47,320 nt of DNA from contig JAITIK010000114.1 in the NCBI GenBank assembly GCA_031279555.1, forward strand, positions 1 through 47,320, given 5' to 3'. The DNA is from Treponema sp. (lineage in GTDB: Bacteria; Spirochaetota; Spirochaetia; Treponematales; Breznakiellaceae). The notes under the pieces are model-generated. The model saw only the letters and a list, made by a program, of their open reading frames with translations, was not told the origin of the DNA and searched no databases. Made by a program: the position numbers and the translations under genes. Below, piece by piece: positions 25,652 through 34,188 of the stretch (positions within the stretch are counted from its first letter, which is position 1; each line of letters starts with the position of its first letter).

Positions 25652-28333
25652 CTAGCAGATTTCTTCCAGCTTCCCGCGCCAATTTTCGGCGGCGCCCTCG
25701 GCCAAATGAAGCCCGGCTCCGGCTGGGCTGTCCTTTATCGCGTCGTACTCTTTTCTGCAATCCTCAAGCTCAATATACCACGACAGGGAATAGTCAAAAT
25801 AAAAATTGACCGCTATCATCATGGCTATTTTGTCTCGAGGGATGCGCTGCGTATCATGGGCGCCGATTATCTGATCCCGCACCTCGCTTATGAGTGGTTT
25901 ATATTCCGGCTCAAAATCAGGTTCAAGCGTTACGGAGAAATGACGGGTTGCGAGTTGATTGTTGATTTTGTCGCTCACAACCGGAAAACTTGGCAAAGCG
26001 AATGTCTTGAACTTCTCAATCGCCTGGCGGAACAGGCGTTTTTTGGCGTTCTCATCCAGTTCAACAAGAGATTTATTAAAATCCCATCCGGGCGAATACA
26101 TCACCAGAAGGTCTTTGAAACTCTCCTTTGTGAACATGTCAATAATTCCTCCAAAATTGTTCAGCATTACATCAAAAATATCCGCGGTTTTGGTTTCCTT
26201 TACATCCATTAAGAAATTCTTAATCATGTCTTCCATGTTTATTGTCGTTGTTTCTACGCCGTTAAGCAGCAAGACTTCTTCAATGCCCGTTACATTTTGC
26301 AACGTCTCCTCTTCCTCGACCCGTATCGTAACGCCTTTCTTCCCTTCTTCTTCAGGCAAAAAGAATAGTTCTTCTTTTTTTTCACCGCCCTCCATGCGGC
26401 ACAGCCTGCCCTTACGGAACAGCGGGTTGGGATTGCCTTTTATGGTTATTTTTTTCGCAAAAAGATAATCAATGCGCTCATGTATGCTCGAATACGGCAC
26501 TCTGGCGAAATCCCATGAGAAAATAGTGGCGTCCGCCGTTTGTTCTTTGCGCGCGGTTGTTTCAACGCCGGTAATACGCTTTAACATTCGCGTCAATTCT
26601 TCAATCATTTTATTAACGCGGTCAAAATACTTATTGTGAAAATCATCCCTTATAATGCGCCTGCGCTTGTCAATCAACTCTTTTAAAACAGGCAGGATGC
26701 TCTGACGTACAAAATAAATCTTGATATGTTCCTTGAGGTCTTCAAATTTTTGTTCTTTCTCCTGTTTCTTCCATCCAAAAAGCCCGATGTCGAAATTGTT
26801 GTAATTGTTTATCTCCTGGCGGAGGATGTTTATTCCAGAGGGATCATGTTCGGCGGCTATTTCGTCAAATTGCTTATTGACATACTTGCCGTATCCGTCT
26901 TCTTCTTCGAGCGCTTTCAATATGAGGAACGGACCATAGCGTTTGTACAACTCATCAATCTTGTCTTTTATTTTTTTTTCAAATTCTTCATTTTTCTTTT
27001 GTATGTCGCGTCTATTGGCAAACGCCTCGATCCGGGTTTGTACGCTTTTTAGATAATCCCCTTCGGCTATATCTTCATCAGTTAATCCTTCAAAATCAAG
27101 GATGTTAATCATATATTCAAGCAAGGAGCGGACGCCTACTATCGAAAGAATTTTATTAATGATCGAGTCAAGAAGCGCCCTGTCCTTCATGGCGTCCCAA
27201 CGGGCGCTCAAACCAAGAAACAAGCGGTTAAAAATGCCCAATATTATTTCAGGCAGGGGGATTTCAATCTTTGACACGCCGATAGTTGAAACAATACGGG
27301 CTTTGCCTGTTTCTTCATCAGGGAAGAATCCCCTGCCGTTGATATTGCTCATAGCGGGATCAAAACCGAAATAGGTTTTCTCTCCGCCAATTGTTTCTTC
27401 TCTCGGCTTGCTGAGCATGATGTTTATAACTTCTGGAATGGCTCCATCCAAATACGTCATGTTCGCGTTTTTGTCGAGCGGATTGCGGTTGTACTTCGTT
27501 CTGCCCGCAATATCAATCGCCGTATTGGAAAGCAGGAAACATTGGGTGAAAACGCGTTTTGTTGAAACAAACATTTCCGGATCATCCCGAAATTTTGCGG
27601 CGTACTGAACATCGTTCCCCATAAAATAGGCAAGCTCTTTGAGAGCGGCGTATGCGTTGCTCCTGCAACTCTTCTTGTCAGGCTCGCTTAAACCTTTAGT
27701 GTGTTCTATTTTTGAGTCCGGCAACTCCAACATCCCATAAAATTCCGTCACCTCCTCAGGAATATGAAGGGCGCACAGCGTCTTTCTGACAAAGTAAGGA
27801 ATGTCTATGAACGCGCCGCAACCCGTGCCGCCGCAGACACTCGCCATTTCTATTACATAGATCTTTTTTATTCCTTTTTGCCCCATTTCAGCGCTGAAGT
27901 CCGCGAATATCGTCTTCAAGGCTGCGATAATTTTCGGTTCCGTAGAGAACAACTGCCATCTTCCGCACTGCCTAATGCCGGCGGCTCCATTCCCGCCGCC
28001 GCCGAAACGATCCATGTTGGCGCTGACGCTTTCATGCAACCAGCCGTTTATCCAGTCGTTTCTGTCAAACCCTTTGACGGGAATAAATTCGGCTTCGTTA
28101 AAAATTTTCGGCATATTGGTTACATCCGTATCAAGGCAGAGAAACTTTATTTTCCCGGCCAACAACGCCGGTTCATACCGCTTCTGCAACAGCCGCTTTG
28201 TTTGAGCCGCGAAATCACATCCGGTTCCTCCCAATCCGATAATCACGGCAACCGCGTCCGGGCGCAATTCAAACGGCTTGCCGCCTGCCAATAGTCTCGC
28301 CTCAACCTTATTGAGCGCATCAAATTCGGTCAT
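25652..28333 (-). CDS. Tubulin-like GTPase of the Tubulin_2 family
   Basis: An 893-residue protein. The N-terminal 300 residues carry tubulin/FtsZ GTP-binding features: AVIIGLGGTGCD (30-40; T1 loop), FLCLDTD (64-70; T2), a glycine run GGGG (111-114; near T3) and VCGGTGCGAF (166-175), which corresponds to the tubulin signature GGGTGSG with Cys in place of Gly and Ser. After residue 300 the protein has long charged helical regions (430-600) and no membrane segment. The family is known for neighbourhoods with vWA proteins and is predicted to act in membrane remodelling (FtsZ-like families described by Makarova and Koonin). AAGGAGG lies five bases before the ATG. It lies next to the vWA gene in a ten-gene cluster with an ABC transporter. 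GTP hydrolysis and polymerisation are untested here. Confidence 0.8.
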   Translation of the reverse strand: MTEFDALNKVEARLLAGGKPFELRPDAVAVIIGLGGTGCDFAAQTKRLLQKRYEPALLAGKIKFLCLDTDVTNMPKIFNEAEFIPVKGFDRNDWINGWLHESVSANMDRFGGGGNGAAGIRQCGRWQLFSTEPKIIAALKTIFADFSAEMGQKGIKKIYVIEMASVCGGTGCGAFIDIPYFVRKTLCALHIPEEVTEFYGMLELPDSKIEHTKGLSEPDKKSCRSNAYAALKELAYFMGNDVQYAAKFRDDPEMFVSTKRVFTQCFLLSNTAIDIAGRTKYNRNPLDKNANMTYLDGAIPEVINIMLSKPREETIGGEKTYFGFDPAMSNINGRGFFPDEETGKARIVSTIGVSKIEIPLPEIILGIFNRLFLGLSARWDAMKDRALLDSIINKILSIVGVRSLLEYMINILDFEGLTDEDIAEGDYLKSVQTRIEAFANRRDIQKKNEEFEKKIKDKIDELYKRYGPFLILKALEEEDGYGKYVNKQFDEIAAEHDPSGINILRQEINNYNNFDIGLFGWKKQEKEQKFEDLKEHIKIYFVRQSILPVLKELIDKRRRIIRDDFHNKYFDRVNKMIEELTRMLKRITGVETTARKEQTADATIFSWDFARVPYSSIHERIDYLFAKKITIKGNPNPLFRKGRLCRMEGGEKKEELFFLPEEEGKKGVTIRVEEEETLQNVTGIEEVLLLNGVETTTINMEDMIKNFLMDVKETKTADIFDVMLNNFGGIIDMFTKESFKDLLVMYSPGWDFNKSLVELDENAKKRLFRQAIEKFKTFALPSFPVVSDKINNQLATRHFSVTLEPDFEPEYKPLISEVRDQIIGAHDTQRIPRDKIAMMIAVNFYFDYSLSWYIELEDCRKEYDAIKDSPAGAGLHLAEGAAENWRGKLEEIC

Positions 28334-28353
28334 GTCGTCCTCCTTTTAATAGA

Positions 28354-28376
28354 GCTTTCCCACAATGCGCGAAAGC
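28354..28376. repeat. Dispersed motif with hairpin (copy 2)
   Basis: GCTTTC (28354-28359) and GAAAGC (28371-28376) flank CCACAATGCGC. This is a variant of the TTTCCCAAAATGCGCGAA motif at 2505-2522 and near 30340. It fills the 44-base gap between the SH3 gene and the tubulin-like gene, so it might adjust the relative level of the two messages. Confidence 0.5.
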
Positions 28377-28377
28377 C

Positions 28378-28929
28378 TCAATACCGCAAATACTTGGAAT
28401 TTACATATCCTTCAAGATCGCCGGATTTCACTTTCCACCACAGCCCTGAATTATCCATCACGCGGACGCGCTCGTTTTTATATAACCGTCCAACAACGCT
28501 GTAACCGGCGGAAGGCCCGCTTCGCACATTTAGACCATCGGCCATTATGTACGCATAGGAATACGCTGGATTTTCCGGAGATTCAGAAATTTGAGGCGGC
28601 GGCGGGGAACTGTTCCGGTTGGCGTACGAGCCTTCCGCGATTTTAGGTCCAAAATAAATAACGCCGGCAATAAGCGCAAGGCTGACAAGGATTGCAAAGA
28701 ATATTTTTAATCCGGGATTATACGCATGAGCGTATATGACAAAACATACTATAACGCATACTATCGCAACGCCAAGAACAATAACAATATAGACCCAATT
28801 TTCAGTTATAAATTGAACAATCGCGCCCAATATGACGAGCGCCAGGACCCCTCCTCCTCCTGACGCTCTTTTCCTTAGAACAATTCTATCGTCGCCGCGC
28901 GATTCTACATACCAATCTTCGTCTCCCAC
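28378..28929 (-). CDS. Membrane protein with C-terminal bacterial SH3 domain
   Basis: Encodes 183 residues from the GTG at 28929, chosen because AGGAG lies seven bases upstream, overlapping the stop of the previous gene; longer frames run into that gene. Residues 1-25 are charged and cytoplasmic. Three hydrophobic segments follow (about 27-41, 45-68, 75-94), then a Pro/Ser linker (about 105-122), then an SH3_3-type domain (129-183) with GLNVRSGPSAGYSVVGRL, GLWWKVKSG and GYVNSKYL. Such domains bind peptidoglycan or protein ligands in the periplasm. In this cluster it would tie the system to the cell wall. Confidence 0.8.
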   Translation of the reverse strand: MGDEDWYVESRGDDRIVLRKRASGGGGVLALVILGAIVQFITENWVYIVIVLGVAIVCVIVCFVIYAHAYNPGLKIFFAILVSLALIAGVIYFGPKIAEGSYANRNSSPPPPQISESPENPAYSYAYIMADGLNVRSGPSAGYSVVGRLYKNERVRVMDNSGLWWKVKSGDLEGYVNSKYLRY

Positions 28930-28939
28930 GCCCACTCTC

Positions 28940-30223
28940 CTACAGTTTTGTAAAAAGCAATTGAGTCTCTTCCGCCTCAAACAATTTGTCGCCTTTTTTA
29001 GCGCCGCCATTCTTCTTGATGACATCTGTTGAGAAATCAGGGTACTCTAAAAACCAAGCGTCTTTTTTTTTGTCCCACTTGATGAAAGTTTGTCCGGCAA
29101 TAACGGCGTCATTTTCATCCTTCTTCAACATCTCTTTCAAATCTTCCGTATTGACCGCCAGTTTCATCGCCTCGCATAACTGAAAGACCGAATCGCCTGA
29201 TTTAAATTGCGGCTTTTTGCCGGGGAATTCTTTTACCGCAAGTACCGCAAGCAAAACGGATTTTCCTAACGGACCCCCGTCTTCATCACACACAACCACC
29301 TTATACGCCGGTTTCCGAAGCCGCTTGTTACGCGCCGCGGCGGAAAAAACCGCGATTATCAGAAGCGCGACAATAAACGCAAAGGTCGATCCGGCCGCAA
29401 TGAATACAACCGGCGACAATTCATTCCACTCAACCGCAACAAGCGTTTTTCCATTTCCAACATCGTACTTTCCCCCCGCCGGATCGTTTAGCACGACAAC
29501 CGAATAATCATCAATTTGCGTCACATCAAATGATACGGGAATTCGATTTTTAGTTATAGCCGTCTGACCTGCGGCGCCGTTTTCTACAAGCAACGCCGCC
29601 CGTTTTGTTTTATGGAAAAAACCGCCTATGGAAAGAACGCCCACATCATTGTCCAACGCGCTTTTTTTATAGCGCGGAGCAAGATGCGTTATAAACCCGC
29701 TCAATGCGTCCGCAAGGGCGCCGGCGTTAATTTCCCAACTGCACCCGGGATTTGCGATGGCCGTTAACGCCGGGTTAAGCGGCGAATCAACGGCGATATA
29801 GTATATATCCGTGAAAGAAGCCGGATGCGCAAGAGGCGCATCGTTTTGATCTGATGAAATAACGACAAGGGCGCGGCTGGCGCCTTGTCTTCCATACGCA
29901 GCCGCCTGCTCGTCGGCAAGCGACAAGGCGGCCGCGCTGTCTTCTTCATTGAGAGCGGAGGGGAAAATGGGAAGAATGGAGGCTATATGAGGCGTATTGC
30001 CCGCCACCGGCGGACAGACGAGAGTCGGAACGCCGGATGAACGTATTACGCTTACAGTGTCATTTTCACGTACAATAGATGCGAGCGACATATAAAAGAC
30101 AGGAAGCGTTCTATTCCCATTCGCCGTACCGCCTAAAACAAAAAAATAATCCGTTTGTGAGAACGCCATACCGCCAACCAGCAGGAACGGTATTATTATT
30201 AGTACATTTTTTCTTGTCGCCAT
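28940..30223 (-). CDS. Membrane protein with degenerate vWA-like ectodomain, first gene of the cluster
   Basis: A 427-residue protein. A signal peptide (about 1-22) precedes an exported domain (23-270) and one membrane segment (271-294), followed by a basic stop-transfer sequence (RNKRLRK) and a cytoplasmic domain of about 125 residues. The ectodomain strands YFFVLGG (26-32), ALVVISSDQ (118-126) and IYYIAVDSP (140-148) follow the order of a vWA fold, but the DxSxS metal motif is absent, so this reading is tentative. The cytoplasmic tail (from 306) is mixed alpha/beta and has no known motif. AAGGA lies six bases before the ATG, and a promoter precedes it. It could sense the periplasm and speak to the tubulin-like protein. 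Confidence 0.65.
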   Translation of the reverse strand: MATRKNVLIIIPFLLVGGMAFSQTDYFFVLGGTANGNRTLPVFYMSLASIVRENDTVSVIRSSGVPTLVCPPVAGNTPHIASILPIFPSALNEEDSAAALSLADEQAAAYGRQGASRALVVISSDQNDAPLAHPASFTDIYYIAVDSPLNPALTAIANPGCSWEINAGALADALSGFITHLAPRYKKSALDNDVGVLSIGGFFHKTKRAALLVENGAAGQTAITKNRIPVSFDVTQIDDYSVVVLNDPAGGKYDVGNGKTLVAVEWNELSPVVFIAAGSTFAFIVALLIIAVFSAAARNKRLRKPAYKVVVCDEDGGPLGKSVLLAVLAVKEFPGKKPQFKSGDSVFQLCEAMKLAVNTEDLKEMLKKDENDAVIAGQTFIKWDKKKDAWFLEYPDFSTDVIKKNGGAKKGDKLFEAEETQLLFTKL

Positions 30224-30246
30224 CGCTTATCCTTACTTTTTAGAAA

Positions 30247-30275
30247 AGTATATCCGTTTTTATACTTTCTTTCAA
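30247..30275 (-). promoter_or_regulatory. Promoter of the ten-gene tubulin/vWA/ABC cluster
   Basis: On the minus strand, TTGAAA (30270-30275) is followed by a 17-base spacer and TATACT (30247-30252), 24 bases before the first ATG. No other convincing promoter is seen within the cluster. Confidence 0.65.
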
Positions 30276-30280
30276 TAGAA

Positions 30281-30339
30281 TTTTCCCAAAATCAACCCGA
30301 ATCTTTGGTTCGCGGAACATAGTTCGCATTTTGGGAAAA
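30281..30339. repeat. Long inverted repeat upstream of the cluster promoter (copy 3 of motif)
   Basis: TTTTCCCAAAAT (30281-30292) and ATTTTGGGAAAA (30328-30339) form a perfect 12-base inverted repeat around a 35-base centre that itself contains CGAA/TTCG pairs. It lies just upstream of the -35 box. The right arm with its flank matches the motif found at 2505-2522 and 28354-28376. It could be an operator or an interspersed repeat. Confidence 0.6.
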
Positions 30340-30397
30340 GCTCAATACGCTTCATTCACAATCCACGCGCATGGGAATTCGGCAAGGGATTACGGCG

Positions 30398-31300
30398 TCA
30401 ACTCCGCCCCTTGTCAAACGGCTGCCCGCACGCTCTGGGCGCGTAATCTTTGCCGCTGAAAAGCGCCAGCGTCACGAGCGTGATGATGTATGGCATGGCG
30501 CTGAAAAATTCCGAAGGAAGCGCCTGCAACGCCTTGACGCTCGTGATATTCACGGCAAGCGCGGACGAAAGCCCGAACAAAAGCGAGGAGCCGAGTATGC
30601 CGAGCGGCAGCCAGCGTCCAAAAGAGACCGCCGCGAGCGCGATAAACCCCTTTCCATTGATGGTCGACACCGTGAACTGAATGTCTTGGGTAAGCACGAT
30701 GCAACCGCCCGCAAGCCCGGCGAGCAATCCTGAAGCGAGAACCGCGCCGTAGCGCAATCTAATGACATCCGCGCCCGCAGACGCAAGCGCTTGGGGATGC
30801 TCGCCGGCTGCCCGCAGACGCAGGCCTATGGGACGCTTGTAGAGCGCAAACCACGTCGCCCCTAAAAGGGCAAGCGCAATCCACGCGGTCGGGTAGATTC
30901 CACCGGGTCCCGGAAGCATGCCCAGCTTGGGATTCATGGTTCTGTCCATGCGGAAAAGAAGCTGGCAGAAGAAAACCGTTATGCCGTTGGCAAAGAGGTT
31001 GATGCCCGTGCCGGAAATCACCTGATCCGCCCGAAGGCTTATTGACGCAAAAGCGTGGATAAGCGAGAACAGACAGCCCGCAAACGCCGCGAGCGTGAGC
31101 GCAAGGGGTATGGAAAAGCCGATCTTGCTTTCAAGCAGTACGTGAACAGTCGCGGCGGTCATGGCGCCTATGGACATAAGCCCTTCCAGCGCGATGTTCA
31201 CCACGCCGGCGCGTTCGCAGATCAGACCGCCGGTCGCCGCAATCAGAATCGGCGCCGTGATCATCAGAATTGAAGGAAGCATGTTCAGTATGATTGTCAT
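30398..31300 (-). CDS. BmpC/YufQ-type ABC permease (nucleoside or sugar)
   Basis: An inner-membrane permease of 300 residues with about eight to nine hydrophobic segments, of the branched-chain/ribose-type permease family. GLICERAGVVNIALEGLMSIGA and GTGINLFANGITVFF are the diagnostic stretches of the nucleoside (YufQ/NupQ) branch, and GLLAGLAGGCIVL precedes the loop that contacts the ATPase. AAAGGAGA lies eight bases upstream and the ATG overlaps the previous stop as ATGA, so it forms a pair with the upstream permease. No ATPase (YufO) or Bmp-type binding protein is encoded nearby, so these must be supplied from elsewhere. Confidence 0.88.
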   Translation of the reverse strand: MTIILNMLPSILMITAPILIAATGGLICERAGVVNIALEGLMSIGAMTAATVHVLLESKIGFSIPLALTLAAFAGCLFSLIHAFASISLRADQVISGTGINLFANGITVFFCQLLFRMDRTMNPKLGMLPGPGGIYPTAWIALALLGATWFALYKRPIGLRLRAAGEHPQALASAGADVIRLRYGAVLASGLLAGLAGGCIVLTQDIQFTVSTINGKGFIALAAVSFGRWLPLGILGSSLLFGLSSALAVNITSVKALQALPSEFFSAMPYIITLVTLALFSGKDYAPRACGQPFDKGRS

Positions 31301-32472
31301 GTGGCGGTCTCCTTTGCTTTGGAATTTGTGGAGGAAATGCCGCCTTGACTGCGGGGCAGCAGAGCCGCTTTAGCCCGCCACTCCACGAGGAGTTTTACGC
31401 CAGCGCGCAGGCTTATGAAAATGACCACCAGCCCTATGATGATGGAGGCGATTTCTTTGGGTATCTGGCGGGATTGCATCAAGGGTTGGGCGGATTTGAG
31501 CATACCGAATAACAGTCCGGAGAGCGCGATGCCGAACGCCGCGCTGTTTCCCACCAAGGCGACCGCGATGCCGTCAAAACCGTAGCCTTCTTGAGCGGAT
31601 AAGATGCGTCCGTAGGAAAACACGCCGAGCGAGACCACCGCGCCGGCAAGCCCCGCAAAAGCGCCTGAAATAGCCATCGCCGCAGTTATGCTGGCGTGTA
31701 CGTTGATGCCCCCGTAACGGGCGGCATCCTTGTTGAGACCCGTCGCCCGCAACGAATAGCCGAGGGTGGTCTTGCCCATGACAATCCAATACGCCAGAGT
31801 CGCCGCCACCGTGAGGTACAGACCGAGGTTCAGCCTCGACCCGTTGGTGAGGGATTCGAGGAAACTGTTTGACAAACGCGCTGTTTCCGGAAAATTCGGG
31901 GTTCTGTAGGTGTTTGCGCCCGGAACCCTCATCATGATGCAACGGGATGCGTAAAAGGCGATGTAATTCATCATAATAGTGGAAACCACTTCGGACACGC
32001 TGAATTTCGCCTTGAGAAACCCCGAAACGCCGCCCCACGCCGCGCCTGCGGCCACAGCCGCAAGACAGGCGAGCGCCCAGTGCAGAACCGGAACCGGCGG
32101 ACCGAAAAGCCCCACAAGCTGCGCCGCCGTCAGTCCGGCGACGTATTGCCCCTCAGCCCCGATATTGAAAAGACCGGTCTTCGCGGCGAAGCCCATTGAA
32201 AGCCCGCACAGGATCAGCGGCAAAGAGGCGACGATCCACTCGCCGATATAACGCGCATTGTGTGTTCCCCGTCCAATATCCCAGCCTGTCACCACCTGTA
32301 CAATGGAAGAATACATGCCGGAAGGATTCCTGCCCACCGCAATCACCAGAACCGTGCCCGCGAGAAACCCCAACGCCACCACCGCCGCCGAAACCAGCGC
32401 GCCCGATCCGGTGAAAGCCCCAAGCATTTTTTCTCTTCCTGAAATTTTTTTTTCTTTCATTCTTTTTCCCAT
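31297..32472 (-). CDS. YufP-type ABC permease (nucleoside or sugar)
   Basis: The 391-residue partner permease. About ten hydrophobic segments are visible. GLSMGFAAKTGLFNIGAEGQYVAG is the family hallmark, with INVHASITAAMAISGAFAGLAGA near the C terminus. A second ATG (32460) is an alternative start with a weak GGGA upstream. It starts 24 bases after the GH43 gene stop, suggesting that GH43 and the two permeases form one operon and that the pair may import products of the hydrolase or nucleosides. Substrate assignment by sequence alone is not possible. Confidence 0.88.
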   Translation of the reverse strand: MGKRMKEKKISGREKMLGAFTGSGALVSAAVVALGFLAGTVLVIAVGRNPSGMYSSIVQVVTGWDIGRGTHNARYIGEWIVASLPLILCGLSMGFAAKTGLFNIGAEGQYVAGLTAAQLVGLFGPPVPVLHWALACLAAVAAGAAWGGVSGFLKAKFSVSEVVSTIMMNYIAFYASRCIMMRVPGANTYRTPNFPETARLSNSFLESLTNGSRLNLGLYLTVAATLAYWIVMGKTTLGYSLRATGLNKDAARYGGINVHASITAAMAISGAFAGLAGAVVSLGVFSYGRILSAQEGYGFDGIAVALVGNSAAFGIALSGLLFGMLKSAQPLMQSRQIPKEIASIIIGLVVIFISLRAGVKLLVEWRAKAALLPRSQGGISSTNSKAKETAT

Positions 32473-32496
32473 AATGGATGCCGCGCCAGCGGTCCG

Positions 32497-34182
32497 TCAC
32501 CGCGCGTTTTTACGCCCCGCATAAGGGCCTATCATTACACCCACAAAACCGCCGGCCGCTTCGGTACTCAAATTTCTTCCGTCAACATTTTCGGCGACGG
32601 GCCGCCAGCGGCAAACGCCGCCGGCTTCTCTTGCGCCAAACGACGCATAGAAGCTGTACAACGCGCCGTCCCCTTTCACCTTGAATCGCACCGGCTCATT
32701 TTCCGCCTCCGGCGGTATGCAAACAAGCGCAATCTGTGTTGCAGATGCCCGCGCCGCCCGCGTCAGCGTTATCACGCGCTTGCCGTCCCGCACGGTCTTG
32801 CCAAACACAAAATTATGCGCCTCGTTCTGAAAGCACACAACGCCGGCGATTTCATCCTGGTCTTTCGGCGTATAGAGCATCTCGGTCTCCGCCTCAAAAC
32901 AGGCGTGCTGCTGCCTCCGCCCCAAAAACGCGGGGTTGCCGGCGGCATCGCCGGCGCCGTAAATGCTCTCGTCCGTTACGGTCAGAATCAGCTTGTTGTC
33001 AAGGCGGAACCACGGTTCACCGCGCGGCGTCCGCAGCATAGCCCATTCAAAGCCCAGCTTTTTCGAGGAAAAATCATCCCGCCACCGAAAATTGCCCACG
33101 CTCATAGAACGCGCCGCACTCATCTCCGCCGGTTTTTTCACCGCCGGCTTTTTCACCGCAACCGGCGCGCGCTTCCCCTTCTCCAAAATAACCGGAAACC
33201 CGTCTTTCCACATTACGGGAAGAAGAAACGTCTCTCGTCCGGTATTGTAAAAATTGCCCTCGTAGGGTCTGCATCCGAGAAACACCGCGTACCATTCGCC
33301 ATCCGGCGTTTCGATGAGGTCGGCGTGTCCCACGCTGGAAACCTTATCAGGGCGCGTTTCCGGCATATCCCGCTGGGTCAGTATGGGGTTCCCGCTGAAA
33401 GGCGTATACGGACCCTTCACGTCATCCGCCCGCAGGATCACCTCGGAATGATTCACGCCTGTACCGCCCTCGGCGGCCATGAGGAAATAGGCTCCGTTGA
33501 TTTTGTAAAGGCGCGGCCCCTCAATCCAAATGGGCTTTTTGGTTCGGTCAACGCCCGCGTCCAGAATCACCTTCTTTTCGCCAAAAGTCGCGTCGGTTGC
33601 AACGTCGAAATTATGCAGCCAGATGGCGCGGTGTCCGGCCCACTCCGGCTTTCCTTCCGGTTCGTCGTTATGCGCGATGTATGCGGCTCCGGCGCCGCCT
33701 GACCCGTCATCGTCAAAAAAAAGCGACGGATCGATGCCGCCCACATGAGGCAGCGGGATCGGATCAGACCAGTTTTGTTCAAAAGGATCTTTTGTCTTTA
33801 CGATGAAGTTACCGATACCGTCAACGCAGGTGGTGATAAGGTAGAACATGTCATTATACTTATTATATGCTATTGAAGGCGCGTAAATGCCTCCGTTCAG
33901 CCTGATTCCGTCAAGGTTGAGTTGGGACGGCCTGTTCAACACGTGTCCCAGCGATTCCCAATGCGTCAAATCTTTGGAATGAAAAATAGGTGCGCCCGGA
34001 TAATAACTGAAAGAAGAAAGCGCAAGGAAGAAATCGCCTCCCTTGCGGCAGACAGCCGGATCCGGATAAAAACCGGGCAGTATGGGATTGAAATACTCAT
34101 CATCGGCTTTCTTTGCAAAACGGCTGTCATTGCCGACGTATTCAAAATAAGAAAACACGGCGGTATCGCTTCGCTGATCCAT
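32497..34182 (-). CDS. GH43 family beta-xylosidase / alpha-L-arabinofuranosidase
   Basis: A 561-residue five-bladed propeller hydrolase with a C-terminal beta-sandwich. The catalytic base is Asp41 in NPILPGFYPDP, the pKa-tuning Asp151 is in VGGIDPSLFFDDDG, and the catalytic acid is Glu221 in IWIEGPRLY. The second domain (about 365-561, from NFRWRDDFSSKKLGFEW) is the beta-sandwich seen in XynB-type GH43 enzymes. There is no signal peptide with this start, so it should act on imported oligosaccharides in the cytoplasm. A much longer frame exists, but the extra 93 residues look non-coding and a promoter lies directly before this ATG. It should cleave terminal xylose or arabinose from plant-derived oligosaccharides. 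Confidence 0.88.
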   Translation of the reverse strand: MDQRSDTAVFSYFEYVGNDSRFAKKADDEYFNPILPGFYPDPAVCRKGGDFFLALSSFSYYPGAPIFHSKDLTHWESLGHVLNRPSQLNLDGIRLNGGIYAPSIAYNKYNDMFYLITTCVDGIGNFIVKTKDPFEQNWSDPIPLPHVGGIDPSLFFDDDGSGGAGAAYIAHNDEPEGKPEWAGHRAIWLHNFDVATDATFGEKKVILDAGVDRTKKPIWIEGPRLYKINGAYFLMAAEGGTGVNHSEVILRADDVKGPYTPFSGNPILTQRDMPETRPDKVSSVGHADLIETPDGEWYAVFLGCRPYEGNFYNTGRETFLLPVMWKDGFPVILEKGKRAPVAVKKPAVKKPAEMSAARSMSVGNFRWRDDFSSKKLGFEWAMLRTPRGEPWFRLDNKLILTVTDESIYGAGDAAGNPAFLGRRQQHACFEAETEMLYTPKDQDEIAGVVCFQNEAHNFVFGKTVRDGKRVITLTRAARASATQIALVCIPPEAENEPVRFKVKGDGALYSFYASFGAREAGGVCRWRPVAENVDGRNLSTEAAGGFVGVMIGPYAGRKNAR

Positions 34183-34188
34183 AGGCAT

